A stretch of DNA of 64,000 nt from Bryum argenteum (taxonomy: Eukaryota; Streptophyta; Bryopsida; Bryales; Bryaceae): the NCBI GenBank assembly GCA_037043015.1, contig CM073322.1:3979601-4043600 (forward strand), written 5' to 3'. A program made the translations under genes and the position numbers. Shown piece by piece: positions 1-12,720 of the stretch. Each line of letters opens with the position of its first letter. The stretch's first letter is position 1. A model generated the notes under the pieces. It was given only the letters and a program-made list of their open reading frames with translations, had not been told where the DNA came from and made no database searches.

Positions 1-445
1 TTGGTGTTTTGTAGGAGCTTGAAACCTCATAACTCTGATCTTCTACCTCTATGCACCCAGGGGGGTATGAACCAAATTTTCTTCTCTTTTTTAAGCTTTT
101 AACCAAAGAATCTTGTACCTAAGACTATCTATATTTACTTAATTACTGTTTCAAAAATTGGCCGTTGGATATTTACCATTTGAGAGATTGTATCATTCAA
201 AGTTTGCCTCCTAGATATTTTTAGGCATTATAAATATTGTTTTTGAAAGATTTCGAGGTTGCCCTTGTAAATTTGGTTAACTTTATGAGTACAGTGAAAA
301 CTACAGAGCAGATTCTGCTGGGAAAAAGCCCCACAGGCTTTCGTGGGCGTTTAAGGGCCAAAGCTTCTTAGAATCACAATGTGAAATTTCAAACCCTACG
401 TAGAGCAAGTTCCCCAAAACTAATCAGAAAAAGTTCTGAGAAGAG
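1..445. repeat. Dispersed repeat fragment
   Basis: AT-rich non-coding sequence. The first 290 bases resemble segments near 25500-25680, 54130-54400 and inside the elements at 55857-56785 and 62644-63566. Shared phrases include the CCGTTGGAT block followed by ATTTACCATTTGAGAGAT and the TTGTTTTTGAAAG block followed by GGTTGCCCTTGTAAA. I read it as a truncated member of the same old repeat family. No gene is seen. Confidence 0.6.
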
Positions 446-1110
446 ATGTTTGAGGTTACTCAAAATGGCAGTGACGAAATCCGAAGGTCGGACTGGGCCC
501 AACTAGAACAAATTCGGTTACATGAAAATGGTACAACACAGTTACTTCCTTCTCTTATTGCGATAGCTGTAACACCCCAGAAATCCTCCGTACTAGACAC
601 ATCGACATGTTGTGTTCTCAGCTCCGGCTTTGCTAGTGAGAATATCCTCAATAAAGCTCGAGAATCATCCCTTAGAAGCTTGGAACAGTGAGCACCAAGT
701 AAGGTAAGGATAAGTTTCAGTGGCCTGATATTATGTCCTGGATGGCCGATCCTTTCCACACATGGCTCTTTCAATTCTGCAAAACTCTGCACAACGTGAC
801 GTTCACTGCAAGTCTTCCTGCAATCCTCAATAGAACAAGATCCTGATAGACACCGAAATAAGCGTAAGATGCTTGGGCTCCAATCCTTTATGAATGATAA
901 TTACATATCTACAAGCCTGAACAGGCTGGTCGACAATAAAAGGAAGTGGTGAGAGTATGGGCTCCGAAAGGGAAAGACAGTAACCTGTTCAACGGATCTG
1001 CTTGAAGCATCCAGATGCCCCCTTGATGTACAGATACTCATGAGCCAGGGTGCTTACAATTAGGTCATTCATATGACACGAGATGTTGATTAGAACCTCC
1101 ATCCGATATG
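446..1110 (-). other. Unresolved coding-like segment downstream of the ANTH gene
   Basis: Two stretches read like protein on the minus strand. One (about 1101-990) begins MEVLINISCH and runs through AHEYLYIKGASGCFKQIR to a stop. The other (about 890-460) contains SPSILRLFRCLSG and LLRDDSRALLRIFSLAKPEL before a stop at 460. They are separated by an in-frame stop near 901-903 and could be joined only by an intron I cannot place confidently. I do not recognise the product. They may be exons of a small gene, a decayed gene fragment, or chance open frames in the 3' flank of the ANTH gene. Confidence 0.25.
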
Positions 1111-1141
1111 CAAGCTATGTCCAAGAGAAGTCCTCATAAGT

Positions 1142-2635
1142 CTAGAACGTGATGAGGTCTTGGAACGTGCTCTGATTAGCACGGTGTTTCTCCACACGGT
1201 TTGATTCATCAGAATCCAAGGAGAGGTCGATAAGATCGGCACTTGAATAACGTGTGTAGGGAAGCTCCTCTGGAATGTACGAGAATTCTCGGTTTGTGCC
1301 TCCGGGAGCTCGTCGAGGTAGGTTGCTCATTGGTTGACTTGAAGTTCTTTGCAAATTACCCGGCCCTGCACAGGAAGAATCAATTGCAGCCTTAGGAATG
1401 TGTAACAGCCAATTCTACACTTAAAACCCCATTAATTTTACTCATATTCAGCACCATGTTGAAGATTGAATCTGTAACAGGTTTGTGGCAAGTGTATTGT
1501 ATATTCTAGTAAGGCAAACGACATAGCTTTCTTCTTAGATAATGAAATTGTTCAAGAAAATATGACAGGTGAATGATCTTGTGACTAGAAACTGACCTTC
1601 TATACGCAACGGTTGTCGAGCTGGGCCCTTAGAAGGAAGACTTCCAGCCAGGACCTTTCCGCCTGTCGATACGGACCTTGTAAATGAGGGAGTAGGTAAA
1701 GGCTCTTTCTGTAAGCTTTGAATCGCCTCAGTCAACTTCTGTATTTCAAGATTGGTCACCATAGCTTTCCTCGGCATGGGAATGTCCGAAAGCAATCGAA
1801 ACTCCTTGCAATGTTCTAAAAACGTCTGCAGGGTCTGCATCTGAATATCGGCGCGCTTGCAATCATAAAGAACAGCGAGGCTTTCAGAAAGCGGCAAGGT
1901 ACTGATTCTCTCCAACAATTCCTTAATCCGGGACCTAATCTCGTCAACCAGCTTGTAGCTATCCATCACCACCAGCACGAGCGTACCTTGGATCACTGGA
2001 TTCTCCCCTACATCACCTGCTGGCTCACATTGGTAAAGCTCATGTAGCAAATTCTGAAGCGCTTCTAATTGATACAAAAGCTCCTCGGTGTCCATAAACT
2101 CCACCCTCCTCTCCGTAACCTCGCTTTTCCACCTGTAATCAAGATGAGTCTTTAACGCATGAGCGCATCTAAGCCTTTCGTCCAAGTACTTCGCATAACT
2201 TCTCACATAAAAACAATGCTCCCAGTCCCCAGCCGCTTGTTTAAACCTCGAAAAACTAATGTAATCGTTCCCCTCTCGAAGTGCACTGTAAGTGAGCAGA
2301 TCTTGGAACAAAAAACCGCCATCGACAATAGACCTATGTAAGATAACGAGGCACTTCAAGGCGACGGGCCAGCTTTGTGTCTTCTTGAGTCGCTTCACGA
2401 GGAGGCTCGTGCAGAAAGCGACCTGCATCCGAGGACCGCTGCCGGCTGCGAGAATTTCTTCCACGTAATTCTCCCCTGGTAAGCTTTCTTGATGATTGGT
2501 GGCGTTGACTATGGCCAATTGCAAGTGCGAGAACGGGCCGCTTGTCCTTGCGATTCCAGCCGCAGTTTGATCCTTTATCAGACCAAGCACCGCGGCAAGC
2601 TTGGTCCGTCCTCTCAACCATCGCGCCACAGCCAT
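1142..2635 (-). CDS. ANTH-domain clathrin assembly protein (AP180/CALM-like)
   Basis: Two exons, 2635-1597 and 1365-1142, are joined across a GT-AG intron with phase kept, giving about 420 residues. The start is the ATG at 2635-2633; the N-terminus (RTKLAAVLGLIKDQTAAGIA) is the usual start of plant ANTH proteins. Residues about 10-290 fit the ANTH fold, including LVKRLKKTQSWPVALKCLVILHR and YAKYLDERL. These domains bind PtdIns(4,5)P2 and help assemble clathrin coats on plasma-membrane or trans-Golgi membranes. The C-terminal tail carries SADLIDLSLD, a clathrin-box-like acidic stretch, and ends in DLITF. Length fits the short plant CAP group rather than the long AP180 forms. A retained intron would instead add a short unrelated tail and a stop at 1535. 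Family assignment is firm; the exact member is not. Confidence 0.88.
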
Positions 2636-5600
2636 AACCCTAGCCCCTCACACAGCATAATCTCTCCATCAATCTAACGCCCTACCCTAACCACGATTGG
2701 CAACAAACCTACAGCACCGTCCGGCCAAGAGCAAGAAGATCAAAAACCTGCGCAAGAAACTTCTGGATCACTCGAATCGCTCAATGCAAAGTTTTCAATG
2801 GCACAGAAACGTAAGCTTGGCTGAGGAATTCTCCACGTGCAAGGGGACAAGCCATACCAACCAAAAAGCCCTACAGGAATCGGGAATATCTAGTCCAAGT
2901 ACCGTACTATTGTAGAGCAGAGCATATGGTAAGGGTCCCAGCTAGCGTTGACAGCAAATCGAGCTGGGATATTGCAGCGCAGCAAGAGGCAGCAGCAGCG
3001 AAAGTCTAAAAGCAGGGCGGGGCCACAGTCCGAAGAGCTCCATTATTGAAGCAATTCTCCCAGTTGGGTGTGTTTCCATTGCGGATCTTTACGCATTCTT
3101 TCAGTGTAGTCATTGTTTATGCATTTAAGAGACATTCTGGAGGCATTGAGGACGACTTGGTTTGTCAATGTCCCGGCGACCGAGTTTGTGTGGATGTCGG
3201 AGGAAGGCTGAGAGCCGGTGGGAATCCGAGGGGCGGTGTGAACAGGTCTTACCTATGCTGATGATGGTCGACGTCCTTGTTCAACGGCTAAATCGGACGT
3301 CCATAACGAGGTGCTTTTCAAGCTTCTGCGAAGGGTCGTTTTACGAGAGTCAAAGTTGTCAGATGGGTTGTAGAGAGCAAATATCCTTTCATGTGAAAAG
3401 TCCGCCACTTCCTACATTCCAACCTAGTTCTCAAGGGGTGGGGTCCTAGTTTTTTGTTTTTTCATTATTACCTTTATGTCATTTCTTTATTTTTTTAAAA
3501 ATGGAGTCTACGTCTTCATTTTATCCTTGGGAGCCTTTTCTTAGAATTTTGAGGGAATTTCCAACACATAGGCTACATTTAGCAAGGAAAAGGTCATTTT
3601 CCTTTTCCAACGAAATGGTTATACAACCCATTAAGTTTGGCAACTGTGAGAGAAACGAGATAAATGCTCCATTCTCTAGGATATGACTTGGGACGTTCTT
3701 GTTTTTGTGTATTCCGACGATGTCTTTTTACTTTGTGATATTTTATACTTTTCGAACTATAGTGGTTGATCATATTCCCTTTTTTTGGTGGCGCTGCTTA
3801 TATTTGGAATGTAAAGCTTTTTATCTTCTCTCACTGCATTCCTTGACTTCTTTTGTCTTTGTATTATTGTCACTATAGCGTTATCGTTTGTTTACTTCGA
3901 TTTCTCATGTTCTCACTGTTGTCAGCTGCCGGCTAATACTATCTCTTTAAAATAGTTTGTGTTAGGTTATCGACTGTCGGCCGATATGTCTGCAACTCTT
4001 TGTTGTCACCTACTCTTGGTTCCTTTCTTTCATTCTAGTTTCGTGACTTATACTTGTTGATTTTCTTGTTAAGGGAGACTGCCATTTGAATTATGAAATC
4101 GCTGAAACTCACGACTCCATGAAATGTATTATACTCTGTGTCTCAGGATTGCTCTACTTCATCAATCCTAGTATATAGACGCACCAATGGAACGCTCACT
4201 GTAGTGTTGTCAGGTGGCCAAGTTTTTGAAAGTTGTTTGCCATGTTGTTGGAGCGCTTCCATGTTGGTCTTTGGTGTACGATGCCAACCCAAGATCTGAA
4301 GCCCCTCCTAAGTTTCATCCTACCTTGCAGCATTCTGAATAGGCTATCATTTGTTTTTGGTGGAGAATATTGTAATCGTCCTGAAAATCATTCCTAGTGT
4401 TACAAGCTTCTCAATACTCTCTATTCCAAGCTCCAATCCCGTGATTTGTACAAGCGTGGCCAGGTTCTCCTCTTTGATGTTAGTCCTCTCCCTCTACAAT
4501 TCATGCCGGATGTTGCGTACTTCATGCCTTATCCTTTTCGAGGGGACTCTACTTCATCAAGCACGACTATCTAATGCTGATACAAATATTCTTCCCTTCA
4601 TCTACCCCTTATATGGGTTCAAGTCCGTGAGTGATTACATGAATCATTCTTATAGACTTGGTCAACTACAATACAAAGTTGCACATGCCCTCAAGTACGG
4701 AGTTTCTCTCGCATTTCATTATTCCTAGTTTTATTCTATTGTGGATGCTCATTTGCTGCGAGCCGACACTACAAGATTGTGCAATTCTGCTCCTATTCTT
4801 ACTTATTGCTTTCGAGTCGACATTGTGATGTCACACATGAGCAAGAAGCCCATAGTGTTTTTGATTGTGAGGAGGGCTAGTGTTCTTTTGCACTGGATGG
4901 TTGTTGTTGTATGCCGACACTACGAAGTTGGATTTCATCGGGAAGTAAGGGGTTCAAGTTGATGTAGAATATTATTTTATTCCTTTATTATAAGAAGTTA
5001 GTCCCCTAAACCGACCCTATTCTGCTCCATGTGAGCAACTTGTATTTGACCATTTATCTCAATTTTCAAATCAAGCTAAAAAATAATTAATTTCATGTAT
5101 TCATATATTTTTGGTTTTGTTGCTTCATTCCTGACATATTTAACGTTCATTGCATGGTAGCCGACTTATTTCTCGACTATCTATTTGTCCATAATTAGTT
5201 AAATATCAATTACCAACATTAGAGTATTTACTTAACCAATTAAGGGTAATCATAAAGTATTAGTAGCATCATAATTACACAACAAAATATGAATAATCAA
5301 CACTCATTCTGATATTGTTTATTACTCCTAAGGTCCCAGGGGTACTAGCATCTTTTAATTTCCTCCCAATATAAGCAATGTAAGAATAATTCTAAAGATT
5401 TTTTACTAGATAACTTAAAGAAAAGTAACCATAACATCTTATAGAGGAGTTCTAAAAGATATATTCAAATATTTTAACCACATAATTTGGAGATTCATGA
5501 TTCACTTTGATTGAGAACAAGCAATAAGCAAAATTTGAAAAAGACAGACTTAACAGACTTTGGCTAAGCACGAGTGCATTAATAGTAATTTGAATTGCAA

Positions 5601-6524
5601 CCTTTTCAAAGAATAAGTTACACTCACAATTGAGGTACTCACTCCTCTCCAATTCATCATACAATCATCTGATGCTTCCAATATCATGTGCTTTGAGAAG
5701 TGCATTGAGTGCAGGTACACAAAGCTCAACACTTTTTGCAAAAATAATAGAAAAGATACTAAAGACTTGGGCAAGTGTAAAATAAAGAAAGAATCTAGAA
5801 CATGGATCAATACCATTCAAAATGTACTCAAATCATGCATGGATCCCATGTCAATTGATCCCCCACCGAATGAGGCTTGATCGCAGGCTGATTAAAGCTG
5901 GTGAAGCATTGGATCAAACATGGTGCTTCGGCAGGTTCGTATTCGTTCTTGCAAGCTAGGACGAAACAGAATCAAACATACTACATTTGTGAATGCGTTC
6001 AGAGTGAAGTTTATGTGCATTTTAATGGTGGAAATTCATTGTGCAGGAATACTAGTAAGACGGTTGATTGTGTTTATTGATCTGATCTTTGAGGAGCAGA
6101 GTAGAGATGAGCAGCTGGGCAACTTGGACTCCTTGCTAGTGGACGGTGACGGCCATGTCCGAAGCCCCACAACACATCACTGTCGTTGTGGCTGATCTTA
6201 CCGTTCGCTCTTTGATGCTCTTTGGTGTTCGGCGTGGGGAAAGCAGAGACTAGGGTGGCCGCTGCCGTAATAGCTCCGAACCACAGCTGTGCATTTGCGA
6301 TCTATGCTCTCTACTTTGGCAGGAGAACGGCAACTGCTGATGTAGAAAAACACTGTAGCTTCTTTGTTCTAGGGATTGTATGCACATAAAACTTGCTCCT
6401 GCTCTCTTCAGACGAGATTGTAGTAACACTTTGCTAAGTCTTGGGATTGCATATTGTAGGAAGGGGAACTGGATGGTTTGTTTTGACGAACTGTCAGGAA
6501 TGCGATTCTCTGGCTCCCAGGCAC
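2636..6524. other. Intergenic region, no gene recognised
   Basis: This covers the presumed 5' flank of the ANTH gene (2636 to about 3450, GC-richer) and then AT-rich sequence. Open frames at 4351-4728 and 5920-6195 on the plus strand have no recognisable motifs and unconvincing composition. The stretch 6250-6524 is open on the minus strand just past the stop of the membrane-protein gene and is best read as its 3' untranslated region. No transposon ends were identified here. Confidence 0.5.
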
Positions 6525-7838
6525 TCAAGGCGTTGTGGTACTTGTGACTAGGCTTGGAGTTGGATTTGCAGCAGGAATGGTCGAGCTTGGAACTGGATTT
6601 GCAGCAGGAGTGGTCGAGCTTGGAACTGGATTTGCAGCAGGAGTGGTCGAGCCTGGAACTGGATTTGCAGCAGGAGTGGTCGAGCCTGGAACTGGATTTG
6701 CAGCAGGAGTGGTCGAGCTTGGAACTGGATTTGCAGCAGGAGTGGTAGAGCTTGGAATTGGATTTGGGTTGGGGATGGTAGGGGGGGTTGCAGAGGCTGG
6801 AGCGGGATTGCTCGCGCTAGGCACCGAACCTTGGGTGACGTTTGGAGTGGGATTTCCAGCCGTGGAGGGTTTTAGAACACCAAAAGACCGCAGCTTCGCA
6901 ATCACACCCGCGGCTTGCAAGAGCTCGATGAACCCACATTCGGCCACTTCCACCGCCTTCACCATCATGTGCCCGCCAGACCAAAAGATAGCCAACACGA
7001 CGATAGGAATGGCTTGCGCGGCGGCTTGCTCTAGCTGCCCAGGCGAAGTTTCCACCCCCGTCGAGTACATGTACATACATATTCCCGCGGCGACTTGCGC
7101 CCACACTGGTTGCCACCGCCAGTCGGTTCTCTCCAGCCCCCGCTTCAGCATCACATGCAGCTTCTCCCCAACCAAAACATCATCCTCATACGCAAGGTGC
7201 TCAATCACCATACAGAATACGGACAGGAGCGTCAGGTAACTGTACAACGACATGGCGCATGAGAATGAATCGGCGGAGAATGACGTGAGTGCGCCATGCC
7301 CCGCGGCCACCATGGCCGCAAACCCGTTCACCCCAAGCAAGCCCATGTGGAAACAGGCGATCAGCGCAGCATCGTAGTCCTCACTCCACATCGCCAGAGG
7401 CCGCTTCAACCAGAAGCGCCATAGGGAGATGATCAGTCCCTGCGTGAACAAGATTAGAGCGAATCCGAACAGTACTCCGTGGAAGAAGACGTTGGTTTGG
7501 AACCACCGCTTGTAGAACTGGTGCAGGACGGAATACTCGCACACAGCCACGGCCTGCGGCTTGGTCTTGTCGAGGAAAGAGAAGTCCCAGTGCAGGAAAT
7601 ACCACTTGAGGCTCCCCACCAGGCGCACGTCGTAGTAAATGCCGGTGACCAGCGGGTCGCAGGGGCGGCCTGGGTAGGAGAAGTTGGCGAAGGCGTCCCC
7701 GCGGCCGCAGCAGAGCGTGTGTGCCTGCCGCTCCGGCCATCTGTAGAAGCGAGACGGCGTGCCTTCCGTGCGGAAAGCGGTGCAGGCAACATTGAATGAG
7801 GAGGTAAGGAATCGTGCGCCATCATTGCACCGCGACAT
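6525..7838 (-). CDS. Multi-pass membrane protein with Pro-rich repeat tail, function unknown
   Basis: One uninterrupted frame of 437 residues starts at the ATG at 7838-7836, with clearly higher GC than its flanks. About five hydrophobic segments lie near residues 118-144, 157-180, 195-216, 246-262 and 277-295, so it should be an integral membrane protein. The N-terminal 100 residues are Cys- and aromatic-rich (for example HTLCCGRGDAF and WYFLHWDFSFL). From about residue 325 the sequence becomes Pro/Ser/Thr/Asn-rich and ends in six copies of an 11-residue unit like STTPAANPVPS, which looks like an extracellular or lumenal mucin-like or arabinogalactan-type tail. I do not recognise the family. 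The intronless form could also mean a retrocopy, but no poly-A trace or target duplication was found. Confidence 0.72.
   Translation of the reverse strand: MSRCNDGARFLTSSFNVACTAFRTEGTPSRFYRWPERQAHTLCCGRGDAFANFSYPGRPCDPLVTGIYYDVRLVGSLKWYFLHWDFSFLDKTKPQAVAVCEYSVLHQFYKRWFQTNVFFHGVLFGFALILFTQGLIISLWRFWLKRPLAMWSEDYDAALIACFHMGLLGVNGFAAMVAAGHGALTSFSADSFSCAMSLYSYLTLLSVFCMVIEHLAYEDDVLVGEKLHVMLKRGLERTDWRWQPVWAQVAAGICMYMYSTGVETSPGQLEQAAAQAIPIVVLAIFWSGGHMMVKAVEVAECGFIELLQAAGVIAKLRSFGVLKPSTAGNPTPNVTQGSVPSASNPAPASATPPTIPNPNPIPSSTTPAANPVPSSTTPAANPVPGSTTPAANPVPGSTTPAANPVPSSTTPAANPVPSSTIPAANPTPSLVTSTTTP
6555..6752 (-). repeat. 33-bp coding minisatellite (6 units)
   Basis: A 33-bp unit (read on the plus strand as GGAACTGGATTTGCAGCAGG plus 13 bases) is repeated about six times in frame inside the membrane-protein gene. 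Each unit encodes 11 residues. Units differ mainly at one base (Ser/Gly alternation: NPVPSS versus NPVPGS). Frame-neutral length change is expected, so copy number probably varies between individuals. Confidence 0.9.
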
Positions 7839-8406
7839 TGTGCTCTTTGATCACTCGCTCACTTTCCAAGTTGGGCCGCATTGGTTCTCCTGGTGGACTG
7901 GGGGCCTGGGACATGGACTTTCAGAGCTATGGTTGTGCAGATTTTGGGCAAAAGGTCGCAACCTGTCAGTGAACACCTTCTTCAGATCCTTTTATGTATT
8001 CTAATCTAGACTTTTATTTGCTGGATTAGTGGGCTTGTACAGTGAATGTCTGTACGAAGTGCACATCGAGAGAAGAGTGTCGGATTGCAAAGATTCTCGT
8101 TCCCACAGTGCAAAGATTCTCGTTCCCATTGCCTTGACAAAGTAAAGAGAATAATTTTTCATGGGAACTTCTAAAATTTATTATGAATTTTTGAAGTTGA
8201 CATTGTAGGTGTGCCTACAATGGCAGTCTAAATTGTTCACCATAAGTCCATCAAAAGTCAACCTAGCTACTATGAACCCCCTCCGAAGTTTGCCATTTTC
8301 GATACCGCGCCATTATCGACTAACTTATAACATTCACATTTCAATGTTGATAAGATTGACACCTGCTCTCAAATATCAGAATACTAGTAAAACTGGATGT
8401 GATACA
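7839..8406. other. Short intergenic spacer
   Basis: This lies between the start of the membrane-protein gene and the stop of FAM91. It contains a tandem doublet of GCAAAGATTCTCGTTCCCA at about 8087-8129 and otherwise nothing recognisable. It must hold the promoter of the membrane-protein gene and the 3' end of FAM91, but no clear core elements were identified. Confidence 0.5.
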
Positions 8407-11400
8407 TTAATACATGACCCTCACTGTTTTAGTGGAAGCACTTGCTGCGACCACCAAGCGGGCAGGGAGTCTACCCTGGAGGCAACGGTCAACATGGAGT
8501 GGCTCCAGGAAAGCGCCATTGAAAATTAGATTTGAACCAGGTAAAGGAACGTCACTTCCTTCTTCTTCAAGGGATTTAGGCCTGGATACCTCACCAGAGC
8601 CATTGCGGCTGTTACCGGCAGCTTGATAGTCCAAAATGAATTCCTGTAACCGCTGTCGAAGGTCGTGCATGCGCTGTCGATGCTCCAGGAGAGAACCATT
8701 CGAAAAAAGATGTGCCTGGATAGCATTTCGACAAACGCTCCTGCATAACTCCGTATCAAAAAGTGGAACTCCAAACTCAACACTTAGAGGGACCCAATCC
8801 CAGTCAACTTCTCCTCGTGGGACCTGCACCAACCGGATGTAACCTGAACATGTCTGAAGAGCAAGCTCCTTTGTGGTCTGCAAAATCGATGGGTGAACGG
8901 ATGAATCATCTTCACATAGCGGTAGAGGGACGTTTCTTTCCACAGGCCTTCCGGAGTATGCCTTCGAATAGGGCTGGATGAGCAAAGCATTATGCTTCAA
9001 CAACGAGTTCACACAATGCAGTAAGATACTTCCATCTACCAGCGTGCCTTCGAATTTGCCTCCGAGTCCATTCACACCGATCCCATCCCAAGTCCATAGG
9101 AGCGCTTTCGCACAACCTGCCAGTGGAGGAGGCAGGATTCGGAACCGCTGACCTTTAACCAATGCAACAGAGATGGGCCCTGATCCTGCTGTCTGATACA
9201 ACAGAAGCTTCATCCAAGGGGAGATCGATGCTCGGGATGGAGGACCAAAATGTACAGGAGATTCGGCACCACCAGAGATAGGTGAAGGCAATGGAATCAT
9301 TGACACAACCACGTCGTAGTCTCTCCGCAGAACTCGTTGCACGGTAGCTGGAGCGAGGTCTTGCAAGCTTTCTATCCGGATCACATCAACACGGGAAGTA
9401 GGGTTCCGGGCCTGGTTTGATTCTTCATCGCCAACCGTTTCCACATTGGTATCTTGAGCCCTCAAACTTTCGAGGGCATGACGGAAACTGAATGCATGAT
9501 CTGCAAATTGTTGCAGCTCTCCTTCCATTTTCGTTCCTTCCACTTGTTGGAGGTCCTCACACATGTCAATAACACTAGAATCCAGAAGCTTTCCAGCCTC
9601 GTACAGTGTAACCGCATGGCCCTTCAGACCTGAAAGGTACAAACAGTTATTTTTGGACTTGAATAACGAGTACATGGATATTATGCAATAAAGCACAAGG
9701 TGAGTTTCGAACCTGTAGAAAAAGAGCCCATCATCAAATAGGATGTAAGATTAGCATCCACCATAAAGGCAAAGCGCGTCAAGCCAGCGGCACCCTTCGG
9801 CGTCACGTCGATATCTAACGATGGCTCTAGCGGGGATTCTCGTGATGGGCTGCTGAATGGATTGTCACCAGCAATGCTTAGAGGAGATTCAGGTATCATT
9901 GTGTCCTGTAAAAAAGAACTAGGATCGATGTACTTCTTTGCCCATCCCAATCGAGAAGCCAATGCCACTGCAGACTGAAGTCGCTCGAGGTTGGCTTGAA
10001 GCGTTTGCGCAAGTTCTGCAACGGTCGTTTGCACGCTAGATGCCACAAATACGGCGTACAAAAGCCTGTTGGTACAATCATGTAGCAATTTTGAATTAGC
10101 GATGTCACAAATTTTGGCTTAATTATGAGTCAGGTGATGGAACTTGATCTATTCTCACATCAAGACACCCTCCGTCAAACTATTCGTCCTTTTGCTGGTC
10201 CTTCTATAAACTTCGCATTCTTATATGATGTACTGGGCCGGAATGAATGCTTATATATGTTGATGGATAAATGATAGATACAAGAACAAGACTAACTTAT
10301 AAAGTTTTCACGTGTGTTACGTGGTATGGCAGAAAGAGAGCAGCCCTTTCATCAAAATATTCCTAGCAGGAATAAATGCTATAACTAAGTGTTCGTATGG
10401 TTCCGATGTGTAGAAATAAACTTGAAATATTATAAACCACAATATTTCGACAAGCACTGCTGCAACGGTTATTTGTCCACTATTTTAGTGGAGTAACAAT
10501 GCAACAAAACGCACTAATATTTTTTTTTTTTTTTGCGGTGGAAGTTCGTTGCTTTAGCAGTAACCTATTAAATCTGGGTCGGAATTTTAAGGTGCTCCTC
10601 TGTACCACAAAAATTGATACAAGCAGTCCTTACAGATAGCAATCAAGAAGAGGAAAAAAACTCACTCTTCAGTTGGGTCCTCATACTGTTGATTTCGATT
10701 CGAGACGAAACCCTCCAAAGTGGACACTGCAGAGAATGTAGAAGAGTAACACACGTAAACAACTCCCAATTCCCAATCTCAAACTAGAATAATGCTTCCA
10801 GTCCCGATCCCAAACTAGACTAATGCTCCCAGTCAGTAAGACTACAGGATGTGGAATAATAGAAAGACATGCTAAAAGTGGGAGGTACGGGAGAACCTTG
10901 AAAATGATCGTCCGGATACACTGGAACTTCCAAATAGATCAAACCTCGTCGGTAAAGGGAACGCACCACATCTATGTCAACCTCACCGACAAGGTGCACC
11001 CCTTCCTTGCCTAAACGATCGCTGGTATTAACGTCTCCTCCACTGATTATTGCCATCTCCTCCTCTGACAATTTCTAAGCAATGGCACACAACACCTCGT
11101 AAACATCAAATAGAATTCATGTTCTCATGAAGAGAGCAACCAACATTTTTAGCGAAGACACCTAGTTCTCAGTTTTAGAGATCTCATGCTAAAGAAAGTA
11201 CAGGATAACAGACGTCCAGAACTAAATCCTTACCCGATATTCATCAGTGGTCAAATTGACAAAACAAATGAGCCACCACGGCTCCATGGGAAAATCAACT
11301 GGATGGGTAGGCAACATTTCCTTTACTATGGTTTTATTCAGCTTCCACATGAGTTTCTGCATCACATCCAAAAATAATGTCAAAATAATAGAATTTTCGT

Positions 11401-12720
11401 GAAGAGCGCGAAGTGTTGATAGTGCACAACATCAACAACTACAGAAGACCGGATACTTGATTCTAAGCATGATATAGAGTATCCATGAATGTAATACGTA
11501 CAGATGATATTCTAAAATAGAGTCTCAATAGGAATGAGGGAAACATCTCGATTAATGAACATTATATCCGTCACTGAAGTTTAATACTTCACCTTAGCGC
11601 GACACCTGTTCATAATATCAATGAACTCGTTCCGTCCAACACCAGTAAGCCTTAAGACATCCGCTGCCGTAAAGTTGGGAATTGAATCATATGGTTGCTC
11701 TGCAAAGATAGCTCAAAGTTCAACTTTACATCAAATAAGATGCATCTTTCAATACAATTCCTCACATGCATGGTGGTATTATACAGACCTCTACTGCAAA
11801 TTACTTCTATGAAACTATGAAGGCCCCCTGATGTTGAACACATCTCTACAGGAAGGAAAGATCGGTAGCAGCATGAAACAGACGACTCAAAAGTCAAAAA
11901 GTGAGAAATGTACCATTTCTCATCACATCATATAGCATCACGTTGTAGTAACGGAAGGCTGTGATGCGCAAAATCCCGCAGACATTCTCTGATAGGTGGT
12001 ATGGAAACAACTGATGTAGCCAAAACAAACATTAGACTCTTCACCTCTATACCTTTCTTAACCACTAATCTTTAATATCAAGAGATAACTTCCTTCCTGA
12101 GAAGGTTCACTAAAGAAATAAAGTGTGACAAGTATGCTCACGATCCTATGGAATCAAGTTATGACACCATTAGATCGCCAGAGCAAGACTTCTTCCGAAC
12201 AAAACTATTCCTTTCCATTACATGAATCTGAGCAAAGAGTACAAACCCCGAGATTTTTTCGTGAGTATCGAATGAGATCATCGTAATACTCATTTTCTCG
12301 GCATGCATGACGTGCTGCGCACTCACTCCACTTCAGACGCTTTTTGATGCAATACTCCTTCACTCTAACGAGACACCAAACATAGCTTACAATAAGTGAG
12401 AAGGCAATAAGAACCAGGGTCAAAATCCTACTCAAAACAAGTATGCAGCAACAATACAGTACGAATTATTGGGATTACTCATCAAGAGACGCTAGAGGAA
12501 CCCTAAGTTCTTCGAAGAAATTGAACGTACTGAGATATCAAAAACAGAAACTCTGAAAGGATACTATACCAGAGGCATTCAGTTCTTACCGCTTCTGATA
12601 CTCATCATTTGTTGGAACCAATGTCAGTTTAAGGCGCTTGGGAAGCTTTTCCCATGGAGTTTCCTCCAAGATTGCTTTCACTAATATATCCTCCTCTGTA
12701 TTTGATGTCCCATGCTGCAT
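8407..12720 (-). CDS. FAM91 family protein (Golgi vesicle-tethering factor)
   Basis: Nine exons keep phase through GT-AG introns: 12720-12590, 12364-12247, 12010-11914, 11699-11593, 11356-11234, 11074-10897, 10726-10666, 10065-9713 and 9629-8407. The product is about 796 residues. The start is the ATG at 12720; [17 protein letters not shown] then [11 protein letters not shown] matches the plant FAM91 N-terminus. Further family blocks are [125 protein letters not shown] and [12 protein letters not shown]. In animals FAM91A1 works with WDR11 and TBC1D23 in capturing endosome-derived vesicles at the trans-Golgi network; a similar role is inferred here. Phase agreement at all eight junctions is strong evidence that the gene is intact. 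Confidence 0.92.

Noticed and set aside
1535-1596. C-terminal extension of the ANTH protein by reading through to a stop at 1535
   Set aside because: A good GT donor at 1596-1595 and an in-phase acceptor at 1367-1366 lead to a tail ending DLITF, which fits the family better than the read-through residues.
4351-4728. 125-residue plus-strand frame
   Set aside because: No recognisable domain, AT-biased composition and no splice context; may be chance.
6535-7239. Plus-strand frame of 234 residues rich in Gly/Val/Glu repeats
   Set aside because: It is the antisense reading of the 33-bp minisatellite gene.
7381-7825. Long open frames opposite or overlapping the membrane-protein gene (both strands)
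   Set aside because: They are shadows of a GC-rich coding region; only the 437-residue frame has membrane segments and a sensible repeat tail.
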